A stretch of DNA of 8,471 bases from Acidobacteriota bacterium (GCA_024276295.1 JAJRXN010000054.1:1-8471), one strand, 5' to 3'. Shown: positions 1 to 6,244, numbered from the stretch's first letter. The notes: generated by a model not told the origin, from the letters alone. A program made the numbers and translations.

Positions 1-344
1 GCCATCCTGACGCGGCCGCGGAACTCCCCCCCTTCGGCGACCGACAGCGCGGGGCGTCCGAGCGTCAGCTCGCCTCCGAAGGTGCCGCCGGGGGCGACGA
101 CGACGCTCTCGGCGACCTGCGCCTCGCCGTCGAACCGGCCGTAGACCTCCAGCCGATCGACCTCGAGCCGGCCGGTGACCTTCGCGCCCTCGCCGATGAC
201 GAGGGTCGGTCCGGCGAGGGTCCCGTCCGCCACGGCGCCGTCGACGCGCAGCGTCCCCTCGAAGCGGATCGTCCCGCCTTCGAGCCGCGCCTGCTCGCCG
301 AGCCACGCGGCGAGCGATGCGGTGTCCCGGCTGTTGCGTTTCAT
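1..344 (-). CDS. Bactofilin family cytoskeletal protein (partial, C-terminus beyond left edge)
   Basis: Bactofilins polymerise without nucleotide into filaments that act as membrane-associated scaffolds for cell shape, polar positioning or chromosome organisation. Reading the minus strand from the ATG at 344 gives 114 codons before the edge. After a short polar N-terminus (MKRNSRDTASLAAWLGEQA), residues 22-114 show the repetitive Gly/Val beta-helix pattern of the DUF583/bactofilin domain (GTLRVDGAV, VIGEGAKVTGRLEV, VYGRFDGEAQV, ending VAEGGEFRGRVRM). The domain is almost complete, so only a short tail should be missing. The start is well supported: an AGGGAGG ribosome site lies four bases upstream and the ATG overlaps the parB stop codon as ATGA. 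That suggests translational coupling to parB and membership of the parAB operon. Family assignment is from pattern recognition and is strong; the segregation role is inferred from position. Confidence 0.88.
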   Translation of the reverse strand, partial: MKRNSRDTASLAAWLGEQARLEGGTIRFEGTLRVDGAVADGTLAGPTLVIGEGAKVTGRLEVDRLEVYGRFDGEAQVAESVVVAPGGTFGGELTLGRPALSVAEGGEFRGRVRM

Positions 345-1261
345 CGGGCCTCCCTGCCCTGCAGCGTCAGCAGTTTCCGATAGAGCCGTTCGAGATCGTC
401 GTCCCCCGCGAAGCGGATCTCGATCGTCCCTCGCCCGGACCGCGTCTGGCGGATCTGGACCCGGGCGCCGAGCGCCCGCGCGAGCTGCTCTTCGGCCGCG
501 GCGACGTTCGGATCGCGCCCCTCGCCATCGGCCTCCCGCTTCCGGCGCCGGGTCGGCTCGCCCGCGGTGACGCGCCGCACCTGCTCTTCGACCTGCCGGA
601 CCGTCCAGCGCAGCGCGCGCGCCTGCCGAGCCAGGCGAATCTGGTCGTCCTCGCGGTCGAGTCCGGCGAGCGCGCGGCCGTGTCCCATCTCGAGTTCGCC
701 CGCCTCGAGCATCTGCTGGATCTCGGGCGGCAGATCGAGCAGTCGCAGGAAGTTCGCCACCGTGCTGCGCGGCTTGCCGACACGCTCGGCGATCTCGACC
801 TGGGTCAGCCCGAACTCGCGCACCAGCACGCGGAACGCGCGCGCCGTCTCGAGCGGCCCGAGATCGTCACGCTGGATGTTCTCGATCAGCGCCACCTCGA
901 GCAGCCGCTCGTCCGACAGCGCGCGGACGATCACCGGCACCTTCTCGAGCCCCGCCTGCCGCGCGGCGCGCAGGCGCCGCTCGCCGGCGACCAGCGTGTA
1001 GCCGCCGTCCGGCTCGCGGCGGACGATCAGCGGCTGGAGGATCCCGCTGGCGCGGATCGAGGCGGCGAGCGAGGCGATCTCCTCCTCGTCGAAGTGCCGC
1101 CGCGGCTGATGCGGGTTGGGCTGGATCTGCCCGACCGGCACCTCGAGCGGCGTGCCCGTCCCGGCGGCCGCTTCCCCGAGCGCCACCCCGGGAGGCGGCG
1201 CGTCGGGAATCAGGCTCCCGAGTCCCTTACCCAGCGCTCTGCGTTTCCGCTCGGCCTTCAC
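341..1261 (-). CDS. parB: Chromosome-partitioning protein ParB (Spo0J family CTPase/DNA-binding protein)
   Basis: ParB binds parS, uses CTP to clamp and slide on DNA, and forms the origin-proximal complex moved by ParA. The product is 306 aa from a GTG at 1261. Visible in order: an N-terminal ParA-interacting motif LGKGLGSLIP (residues 10-19); the ParB/Srx N-domain with PNPHQPRRHFDEEEIASLA; the GERRLRAARQAG arginine/CTP motif (about 93-104); ENIQRDDLGPLETA (127-140); a helix-turn-helix GLTQVEIAERVGKPRSTVANF (about 151-171); and a C-terminal dimerisation domain ending near LYRKLLTLQG. The GTG at 1261 places the ParA-binding motif ten residues from the start, as in most ParBs; an in-frame GTG at 1303 would add 14 unconserved residues. 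The gene starts 35 nt inside the 3' end of parA and overlaps bactofilin by 4 nt, so the three genes are probably cotranscribed. Perfect cognate parS sites occur in this window. Confidence 0.95.
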   Translation of the reverse strand: MKAERKRRALGKGLGSLIPDAPPPGVALGEAAAGTGTPLEVPVGQIQPNPHQPRRHFDEEEIASLAASIRASGILQPLIVRREPDGGYTLVAGERRLRAARQAGLEKVPVIVRALSDERLLEVALIENIQRDDLGPLETARAFRVLVREFGLTQVEIAERVGKPRSTVANFLRLLDLPPEIQQMLEAGELEMGHGRALAGLDREDDQIRLARQARALRWTVRQVEEQVRRVTAGEPTRRRKREADGEGRDPNVAAAEEQLARALGARVQIRQTRSGRGTIEIRFAGDDDLERLYRKLLTLQGREAR

Positions 1262-2012
1262 GTCCGAGAATCTCCCTCGCCAGCTCCAGGTACGCCGTCG
1301 CACCCTTCGAGCGCGCGTCGTACATGAAGATCGGCTTGCCGAAGCTCGGGGCCTCCCCGAGCCGGATGTTGCGCGGAATCACGGTCTCGTAGACCGCGCC
1401 CTGGAAGAACTCGTAGACCTCCTCCGCCACCTGGCGGCTGAGATTGGTCCGCTCGTCGAACATCGTCAGCAGCACGCCCTCGATCTCGAGCCGCGGATTG
1501 AGCGAGTGCTTGATCCGTCGCAGCGTCTCGATCAGCTGGGTCACGCCCTCGAGCGCGAGGTACTCGCACTGGATCGGGATCAGCACCGAGTCGGCCGCGG
1601 TCAGTGCGTTGACCGTCAGGAATCCGAGGCTCGGAGGGCAGTCGAGCAGGATGAAATCCCAGCCCTCGACGTGCGGCAGGCGCTCGGCGAGCCGGAACTC
1701 GCGCCGTGGAAGCGCGGCGAGTTCGACTTCCGCTCCGGTCAGCTCGTTCTCCGACGGGCAGAGAAAGAGGTTTTCCATTTCAGTCGGCAGGATCACGTCG
1801 GGCAGCGGCGTGCCTTCGATGAGCACGTCATAGACGCTCGACCGGTCCGGATCGCGCTCGACACCGAGAGCCCGCGTGCTGTTCGCCTGGGGATCGAGAT
1901 CGATGATGAGCGTGCGACGGCCCGCGAGAGCGAGTCCGGCACCGAGATTGACGGTCGTCGTGGTCTTGCCGACGCCACCCTTCTGGTTGGCGACCGCGAT
2001 GGTTCGTTTCAT
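1227..2012 (-). CDS. parA: Chromosome-partitioning ATPase ParA (Soj family)
   Basis: ParA is a deviant-Walker ATPase that dimerises on the nucleoid with ATP; ParB stimulates its hydrolysis, so that the ParB-parS complex is pulled toward a ParA gradient. The 261-aa product begins MKRTIAVANQKGGVGKTTTT, with the deviant Walker A at residues 11-17 including the signature Lys11. Walker A' is IIDLDPQANST (36-46), Walker B is FILLDCPPSLG (120-130), and the conserved C-terminal block VIPRNIRLGEAPSFGKP lies at 211-227. The length is typical for chromosomal ParA. The ATG at 2012 puts the first beta strand at the N-terminus as in homologues; an upstream start at 2117 would add 35 unrelated residues. A GTGAGG sequence lies about 11 bases upstream, a slightly long spacing. 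This is the first gene of the parA-parB-bactofilin operon and diverges from mnmG across 205 bp. Confidence 0.96.
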   Translation of the reverse strand: MKRTIAVANQKGGVGKTTTTVNLGAGLALAGRRTLIIDLDPQANSTRALGVERDPDRSSVYDVLIEGTPLPDVILPTEMENLFLCPSENELTGAEVELAALPRREFRLAERLPHVEGWDFILLDCPPSLGFLTVNALTAADSVLIPIQCEYLALEGVTQLIETLRRIKHSLNPRLEIEGVLLTMFDERTNLSRQVAEEVYEFFQGAVYETVIPRNIRLGEAPSFGKPIFMYDARSKGATAYLELAREILGREGRAETQSAG

Positions 2013-2217
2013 TCGGAGCGACGCCTCACGCCTGAGAAGCCGCGAGGATAGCACGCCCGCGAATGCCGCGGGGCGGGGCGGCGCGGGCGTCTCCCCCGCC
2101 AAGAGGCTGTTTTGCATAACTTATGCAATATCAACAACTTGCGGCATCCCACAGCCGCGCGCTCCCCTTCCCCTCCGAGGTGACGGGCCGCGGCGGTGCA
2201 GGTAAGATCCGGCCGCG
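2013..2217. promoter_or_regulatory. Divergent parA/mnmG intergenic region
   Basis: This 205-bp region separates the divergent parA and mnmG starts and must hold promoters for both. Most of it is G/C rich, but about 2109-2140 is a sharp AT-rich island containing a perfect palindrome. On the minus strand a TTGATA hexamer (2134-2129, five of six -35 positions) abuts the palindrome, but no good -10 follows at 16-18 bp. No convincing sigma70 promoter was found toward mnmG either. The role is inferred from position; exact promoters are unresolved. Confidence 0.5.
2112..2128. repeat. Perfect 17-bp palindrome (8-1-8), candidate operator
   Basis: TTGCATAACTTATGCAA reads as two perfect 8-bp inverted half-sites around a central C. 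It is the core of the only AT-rich patch in the parA-mnmG region. A dyad of this size between divergent genes is typical of a dimeric repressor site. One arm read on the minus strand (TTATGCAAA, 2119-2111) also differs from the DnaA-box consensus TTATNCACA at a single position, so a weak DnaA site is an alternative. The dyad is seen directly; its function is unknown. Confidence 0.5.
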
Positions 2218-4026
2218 ATGAAGACTCTCGAACCGGTGGTGGTGATCGGCGGAGGCCACGCTGGCGTGGAGGCGGCGCTGGCGGCCGCGCGCGTCGGCGC
2301 GGATGTGCTGCTGCTGACGCTGCGGGCCGAGGCGCTGGTGCGGCTTTCCTGCAACCCGGCGATCGGCGGCATCGGCAAGGCCCACCTGGTCCGGGAGATC
2401 GACGCGCTCGGCGGTGCGATGGGTCGCGCCGCCGACCTGGCCGGAATCCACTTCCGCGTGCTCAACCGGCGTCGCGGCCCCGCGGTCCACGGCCCGCGCG
2501 TCCAACAGGACCACGAGGAGTATCCGCGCGTGGTCGAGGCGATCGTGCGCGCCGAGCCCCGCATCACGATCTTCGAGGCGGAGGCCCGGGAGATCCTGGT
2601 CGAGAATGCTCGCATCCGCGGCGTGCTCGCGGCCGACGGGAGCACGTTCCCGGCGGCGGCGGTCGTCGTGACCACCGGGACCTTCCTTCGCGGTCGGCTT
2701 TTCCGCGGAGAGCGGACCACGCCGGGCGGTCGCGTCGGCGAGCCGCCGGCCGAGGGCCTGTCCGCGAGCCTCCGCGGGCTGGGCCTGCGGCTCGGCCGGT
2801 TCAAGACCGGGACCCCTCCCCGCCTGGTCCGCGACTCGATCGACTTCGAGCGCTTCGAACCCCAGCCGGGAGACGTCCCCCCCGAGCCGCTTTCGTTCCT
2901 GCACCTCGACGGCCGCCGCTTCGAGCCGCGTCTGCCGCAGACGATCACGCACCTTGCGCACACCAATCCCGAGGTGCACCGGCTCGTGCAGGACAACCTC
3001 GATCGCTCCCCGCTCTACACCGGGAGGATCGACGCCACCGGCCCACGATACTGCCCGTCGTTCGAGGACAAGGTCGTCAAGTTCGCCGACCGCGAATCCC
3101 ACTTGCTCCACCTCGAGCCGATGGGGCTCGACCACCCGTGGATCTACGTCAACGGGCTGTCGACCAGTCTCCCGGAGGACCTCCAGGAAGAGCTGGTCCG
3201 CCGGATCGAGGGGCTCGAGGCGGCCGAGATCGCGCGGTACGGCTATGCCGTCGCCTACGATCACGTCGTCCCGACCCAGCTCGAGCCCTCGTTGCAGGCG
3301 CGCGGGGTCCGCGGTCTGTTTTTCGCGGGCCAGATCTGCGGGACGACCGGCTACGAGGAGGCGGCGGGACTCGGCCTCGTCGCGGGCACAAACGCCGCGC
3401 GGGCGGCCGCCGGTGCCTCCCTCTGGTTCCCGGACAGGCTGACATGCTACCTCGGAGTGATGGTCGACGACCTGACGACCCGGGGCGTGCTCGAACCGTA
3501 CCGGATGTTCACGTCGCGGGCCGAGGCCCGGCTGCATCTCGCTTCCGAGACGGCCGACCGGCGCCTGACCGAACTCGGCGTCTCCCTCGGCCTCGTCCCG
3601 CGCGACCGAGCCCGCCGGGCGCGGGACCGCTGGGCCCGGATCGACGCGCTGATCGATCGGCTCGGCAGGCGAGGAGCGGACCGCGTTCGCCGGGGCGAGC
3701 CGGTGACCGCCGTGGCCCGGGACCTGCTCGACGGCGGGGTTCTCCCGCCGGATCGCGAGCTGGCCACGGCCGAGGCGCAGATCCGCTACCGAGGCTATCT
3801 CGAACGCGAGGCCCGCGAACTCGAGCGACTGCGGAGAGCCGAGCGGGTCCGGATCCCGGAATCACTCGACTTCGCTTCCGTTCCGGGCCTCTCGCACGAG
3901 ATCCGCGAGCGACTGGCCGAGGTCCGGCCCCGCTCGATCGGGCAGGCGGCGAGGATTCCGGGGGTCACGCCGGCAGCCCTGGGCCTGCTGGCGGCCGTCG
4001 CGTCGGCCGCCGCCGGCCGCGCCTGA
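2218..4026 (+). CDS. mnmG: tRNA uridine-5-carboxymethylaminomethyl modification enzyme MnmG (GidA)
   Basis: MnmG is the FAD-dependent partner of MnmE. Together they install (carboxymethyl)aminomethyl groups at C5 of wobble uridine 34 in several tRNAs, using methylene-THF, GTP and NADH, in the cytoplasm. The 602-aa product has the N-terminal dinucleotide-binding motif VVVIGGGHAGVEAALAAAR (residues 7-25). SCNPAIGGIG carries Cys45, equivalent to the essential Cys47 of the E. coli enzyme. GPRYCPSFEDK carries Cys279, equivalent to essential Cys277. The second family signature AGQICGTTGYEEAAGLGLVAG lies at about 370-390, and the C-terminal MnmE/tRNA-binding helical domain includes RIPESLDF and SIGQAARIPGVTPAA. 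The length is slightly below the E. coli 629 aa. An in-frame TAA lies at 2203-2205, so the ATG at 2218 is the first possible start, although it has no close Shine-Dalgarno (AGG about 15 nt upstream). The stop overlaps an ATG for the longer possible form of rsmG. Confidence 0.97.
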   Translation: MKTLEPVVVIGGGHAGVEAALAAARVGADVLLLTLRAEALVRLSCNPAIGGIGKAHLVREIDALGGAMGRAADLAGIHFRVLNRRRGPAVHGPRVQQDHEEYPRVVEAIVRAEPRITIFEAEAREILVENARIRGVLAADGSTFPAAAVVVTTGTFLRGRLFRGERTTPGGRVGEPPAEGLSASLRGLGLRLGRFKTGTPPRLVRDSIDFERFEPQPGDVPPEPLSFLHLDGRRFEPRLPQTITHLAHTNPEVHRLVQDNLDRSPLYTGRIDATGPRYCPSFEDKVVKFADRESHLLHLEPMGLDHPWIYVNGLSTSLPEDLQEELVRRIEGLEAAEIARYGYAVAYDHVVPTQLEPSLQARGVRGLFFAGQICGTTGYEEAAGLGLVAGTNAARAAAGASLWFPDRLTCYLGVMVDDLTTRGVLEPYRMFTSRAEARLHLASETADRRLTELGVSLGLVPRDRARRARDRWARIDALIDRLGRRGADRVRRGEPVTAVARDLLDGGVLPPDRELATAEAQIRYRGYLEREARELERLRRAERVRIPESLDFASVPGLSHEIRERLAEVRPRSIGQAARIPGVTPAALGLLAAVASAAAGRA

Positions 4027-4027
4027 T

Positions 4028-4045
4028 GGGCGGGCGGGGCGGGGG
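4028..4045 (+). other. G-quadruplex-type motif at the mnmG-rsmG junction
   Basis: GGGCGGGCGGGGCGGGGG is four G-tracts of three or more separated by single C residues, the short-loop pattern that folds most stably. It starts two bases after the mnmG stop and lies in the presumed leader between mnmG and the preferred rsmG start at 4071. It is on the coding strand, so it would also be present in the mRNA. The motif is seen directly; any effect on rsmG translation or on RNA processing is inference, and G-rich leaders can be chance in a high-GC genome. Confidence 0.45.
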
Positions 4046-4070
4046 AGGACCCACGCCCGCTGCGGGCGAG

Positions 4071-4697
4071 ATGACCCGCCTGCTTCGGGAGGAGGCCGGC
4101 CGGCTGCGACTCACCGCCCCGGACGACGCACTCGCGGGGGCGCTTGGCGAACTGCTGGCGCTGCTTTACCGCTGGAACCGCCGGATCAACCTCACCGCGA
4201 TCCGCGACCCCCGCGATGGCGTCGTTCGGCACGCCCTCGAGGCACTCGTCGCGCTCCCCGTGCTCCCGGAGCCGGGATCCGATGAACTTCTGGTCTGCGA
4301 CCTCGGTAGTGGCAATGGATTCCCGGTTCTTCCGCTCCTCCTGGCACGGAGCGACCTCCGGGGCGTGCTCTTCGAGCGCGTCGCCAGGAAGGTCGATTTC
4401 CTGAGGGCGGCCGTCGCGCGACTCGGACTCGCAGGGCGCGTCGAGGTCCTCGAGACGAGCCTCAGTGGCATCGACGACCTGCCGGAGGAGGCCCGCGTGG
4501 TAACCCTGCGTGCATTTCCCCGGCCGGAACGATGGATCCCCGAGATCGCCCGGGATCGCCGCGCGTGCCGCGTGCTCGCATGGCTCGACCGGTCCACCGC
4601 GGATGAGGTTTCGTCTGCGTGCAGACATTACGGGGCGGTTGTGTCGGCTGTCGAGCTTCCGACCCGTACGAACGGCATCCTGCTTTGCGTCGGCTGA
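4071..4697 (+). CDS. rsmG: 16S rRNA (guanine527-N7)-methyltransferase RsmG (GidB)
   Basis: RsmG uses S-adenosylmethionine to methylate N7 of G527 in 16S rRNA. From the ATG at 4071 the product is 208 aa, matching the usual length (E. coli 207). The N-terminal part LLALLYRWNRRINLTAIRDP aligns with the family's conserved W-N-x-x-x-N-L-T block. The SAM-binding motif is VCDLGSGNGFPVLPLLLAR (about residues 76-94), followed by FERVARKVDFLRAAVARLGL and VVTLRAFPRPERW. The Gly-rich loop reads GSGNGFPV, where many members have GxGxGFPG. An in-frame ATG at 4026 overlaps the mnmG stop (TGATG) and would add 15 Gly/Pro-rich residues; I prefer 4071 because it aligns with the family N-terminus and has a GGGCGAG just upstream. 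Automated callers may choose 4026. The gene probably shares mnmG's transcript, and its stop is only 8 bp from the first parS. Confidence 0.93.
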   Translation: MTRLLREEAGRLRLTAPDDALAGALGELLALLYRWNRRINLTAIRDPRDGVVRHALEALVALPVLPEPGSDELLVCDLGSGNGFPVLPLLLARSDLRGVLFERVARKVDFLRAAVARLGLAGRVEVLETSLSGIDDLPEEARVVTLRAFPRPERWIPEIARDRRACRVLAWLDRSTADEVSSACRHYGAVVSAVELPTRTNGILLCVG

Positions 4698-4705
4698 CAT
4701 GGCGA

Positions 4706-4721
4706 TGTTCCACGTGGAACA
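4706..4721. promoter_or_regulatory. parS: parS site 1 (perfect ParB-binding palindrome)
   Basis: TGTTCCACGTGGAACA is a perfect 16-bp palindrome identical to the well-known chromosomal parS form bound by ParB in several phyla. The symmetry extends by one base pair on each side (4705-4722). It lies 8 bp after the rsmG stop in the convergent rsmG-mnmE gap. ParB encoded in this window has the intact DNA-binding and CTP motifs to use it. Confidence 0.96.
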
Positions 4722-4735
4722 TTGCCCGTGATGAA

Positions 4736-4751
4736 TGTTCCACGTGGAACA
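4736..4751. promoter_or_regulatory. parS: parS site 2 (perfect ParB-binding palindrome)
   Basis: This is a second, identical TGTTCCACGTGGAACA, with its centre 30 bp from that of the first copy. Here the dyad symmetry extends to 22 bp (4733-4754) through flanking GAA/TTC. The two sites are separated by 14 bp. It lies 39 bp from the mnmE stop. Binding by ParB is inferred from sequence identity with known parS. Confidence 0.96.
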
Positions 4752-4790
4752 TTCGCAGGCGCAGCGGCGGTGCTCAACCTCGACTCGCGC

Positions 4791-6152
4791 CTACTGGCCT
4801 ATGCAGAACCGGCTGAAGATGCGCCCGAGCAGGTCGTCCGGAGAGACCTCGCCGAGGATTTCCCGCATCGACGCCACGGCCTGACGCAGGTCGACGGCCG
4901 CCAGCGCCGCCGGGAGGCCTTCTTCGACGCGCCGGGCGAGCCGCTCGAGGATCTGCCCGGCCCGGGCCGCCGCCTCGCGATGCCGGTCGGTCGCCAGGGC
5001 GACGCTCTCGATCGGACGGTCACCGGGAGCATCGAGCCTGCGGGCGATCTCGGCGCGCAGCGAGTCCAGGCCCTCGCCGGTCACCGAGCTGACGACGCAC
5101 GAGCCGGGGATGGGAGGAGCGGGGCGGGGGAGAGCGGCGTGGGTTCCGACGGGAAGACGCCGCGGATCGTCGTCCGGTTGCGGTCGTTCGGTGCGGTGCA
5201 GCGGATAGACATCGCGCACCAGGTCGGCGAGGCGGGCGGCAGCCCGGGCCCGCTCGACGCCGGCCCTCTCGGCCGCGTTCTCGGCCTCGCGGACGCCGGC
5301 GCCATCGACCAGCACCACGGGAAGTCCCTCGAGAACCACCGTCTCCTCGATCGTGTCGCGCGTCGTCCCCGGCTCCGGCGTCACGATCACGCGATCACTC
5401 CCGACGAGCCGGTTGAAGAGAGCGCTCTTTCCGGCGTTCGGCGGTCCGGTGAGAACGACGCGTGCGCCCTCGCGGATGCGCCGCCCGAGTTCACTCGCCT
5501 CGAGAATCTGGCCGATCTCGGCCACGATCTCGCGGCAGCGACTCGCGATCTCGATTCCGGACGGTCCCAGGTCCTCGTCCTCGGAAAAGTCGAGCCCCGC
5601 CTCCACGTCGGCGAGGAGGTCGAGCAGCCGAGCGGCCAGCCCGCCGATCTCCTGCGCCACCTCGCCACGGAGCTGACGGGCCGCCACATGGGCCTGCTCG
5701 ACGGTCGCCGCGTCCACGAGATCCCGGATCGCCTCGGCCCGCGTCAGGTCGAGCTTTCCGTGACGGACGGCGCGCAGCGTGAACTCGCCCGGATACGCGC
5801 GGCGCGCACCCGCCGCCACGAGCGTGGCGACGAGTTCGCGCACGACCGGCGGACTGCCGTGGACGGTCACCTCGGCGAGGTCCTCACCCGTACAGCTCGC
5901 GGGGCCCTCCCAGAAGACGACGACGGCTTGGTCGAGGAGTCGCCCGGAGCGATCGACGACCTCGCCGAGCCGTGCTTCGCGCGCCCGAAGCGGACCAGAA
6001 TGCGATGGGCGAAAACACGACGAAAGTATGGCGCGCGTCTCCGGCCCGCCGAGCCGGACGATCGCCAGCGCGCCACGGCCGGGAGCGGTCGCGGGCGCGA
6101 CGATCGTCGACGCGTCGCGATGCCCGTCGCCCGGCCGGTCGACGCCCTTCAC
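4791..6152 (-). CDS. mnmE: tRNA modification GTPase MnmE (TrmE) with degenerate G domain
   Basis: MnmE is the folate-binding, potassium-activated GTPase partner of MnmG in wobble-uridine modification. The 453-aa product starts at GTG 6152, with GGGGG seven bases upstream; about 16 residues precede the conserved STIVAPATAPGRGALAIVRL block. The N-domain has GPASCTGEDLAEVTVHG (family usually SYTGED) and PGEFTLRAVRHGKLDLTRAEA (126-140 region intact), followed by the helical domain with EAGLDFSEDEDL. The G domain has P-loop GPPNAGKSALFNRL (236-249), keeping the potassium-coordinating Asn239, and PGTTRDTIEE (261-270). Switch II is DGAGVRE (283-289) instead of DTAGxRE. After ADLV (309-312) the usual strand and NKxD guanine-specificity motif are missing and replaced by a Pro/Arg/Asp-rich stretch to about residue 351. 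G5 is SSVTGEG. The C-terminus is FCIGQ where the family usually ends CxGK. The gene converges on rsmG rather than preceding mnmG. Identity is secure; GTPase competence is uncertain. Confidence 0.93.
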   Translation of the reverse strand: MKGVDRPGDGHRDASTIVAPATAPGRGALAIVRLGGPETRAILSSCFRPSHSGPLRAREARLGEVVDRSGRLLDQAVVVFWEGPASCTGEDLAEVTVHGSPPVVRELVATLVAAGARRAYPGEFTLRAVRHGKLDLTRAEAIRDLVDAATVEQAHVAARQLRGEVAQEIGGLAARLLDLLADVEAGLDFSEDEDLGPSGIEIASRCREIVAEIGQILEASELGRRIREGARVVLTGPPNAGKSALFNRLVGSDRVIVTPEPGTTRDTIEETVVLEGLPVVLVDGAGVREAENAAERAGVERARAAARLADLVRDVYPLHRTERPQPDDDPRRLPVGTHAALPRPAPPIPGSCVVSSVTGEGLDSLRAEIARRLDAPGDRPIESVALATDRHREAAARAGQILERLARRVEEGLPAALAAVDLRQAVASMREILGEVSPDDLLGRIFSRFCIGQ

Positions 6153-6184
6153 GGACGATCCCCCGCACGTCCCGCCGCGATCGC

Positions 6185-6213
6185 TTGACGCCCGCGGGGT
6201 GCCAAGCGATAAA
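6185..6213 (+). promoter_or_regulatory. Candidate sigma70-type promoter for the 6245-8186 gene pair
   Basis: TTGACG at 6185-6190 (five of six -35 positions) is followed after exactly 17 bp by GATAAA at 6208-6213 (four of six -10 positions). It is a rare A/T-containing patch in the 92-bp gap between divergent mnmE and the plus-strand gene at 6245. The inferred transcript start would be about 25 bases before the ATG, leaving room for the GGAG ribosome site at 6234-6237. No promoter of similar quality was seen toward mnmE. Confidence 0.5.
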
Positions 6214-6244
6214 GGCGTCCTGCCTGCTCCGCCGGAGACCGATC

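Noticed and set aside
317..1327. Plus-strand open frame (336 codons) opposite parB
   Set aside because: It is antisense to ParB, which carries all family motifs.
2013..2217. Replication origin in the parA-mnmG gap
   Set aside because: Only one weak DnaA-box-like sequence and a roughly 30-bp AT-rich patch are present; there is no box cluster or extended unwinding region.
2131..3537. Long minus-strand open frame (468 codons) opposite mnmG
   Set aside because: It is fully antisense to an unambiguous mnmG, has an Arg/Pro-rich composition typical of shadow frames in GC-rich DNA, and shows no recognisable domain.
5085..5260. Frameshift pair in mnmE as explanation for the missing NKxD motif
   Set aside because: Reading all three minus-strand frames across the segment gives no NKxD or hydrophobic strand, and the frame is continuous with good motifs on both sides.
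4722..6188. Long plus-strand open frame (488 codons) opposite mnmE, starting within parS
   Set aside because: It is antisense to a recognisable MnmE; the predicted protein is low in hydrophobic structure and resembles no family.
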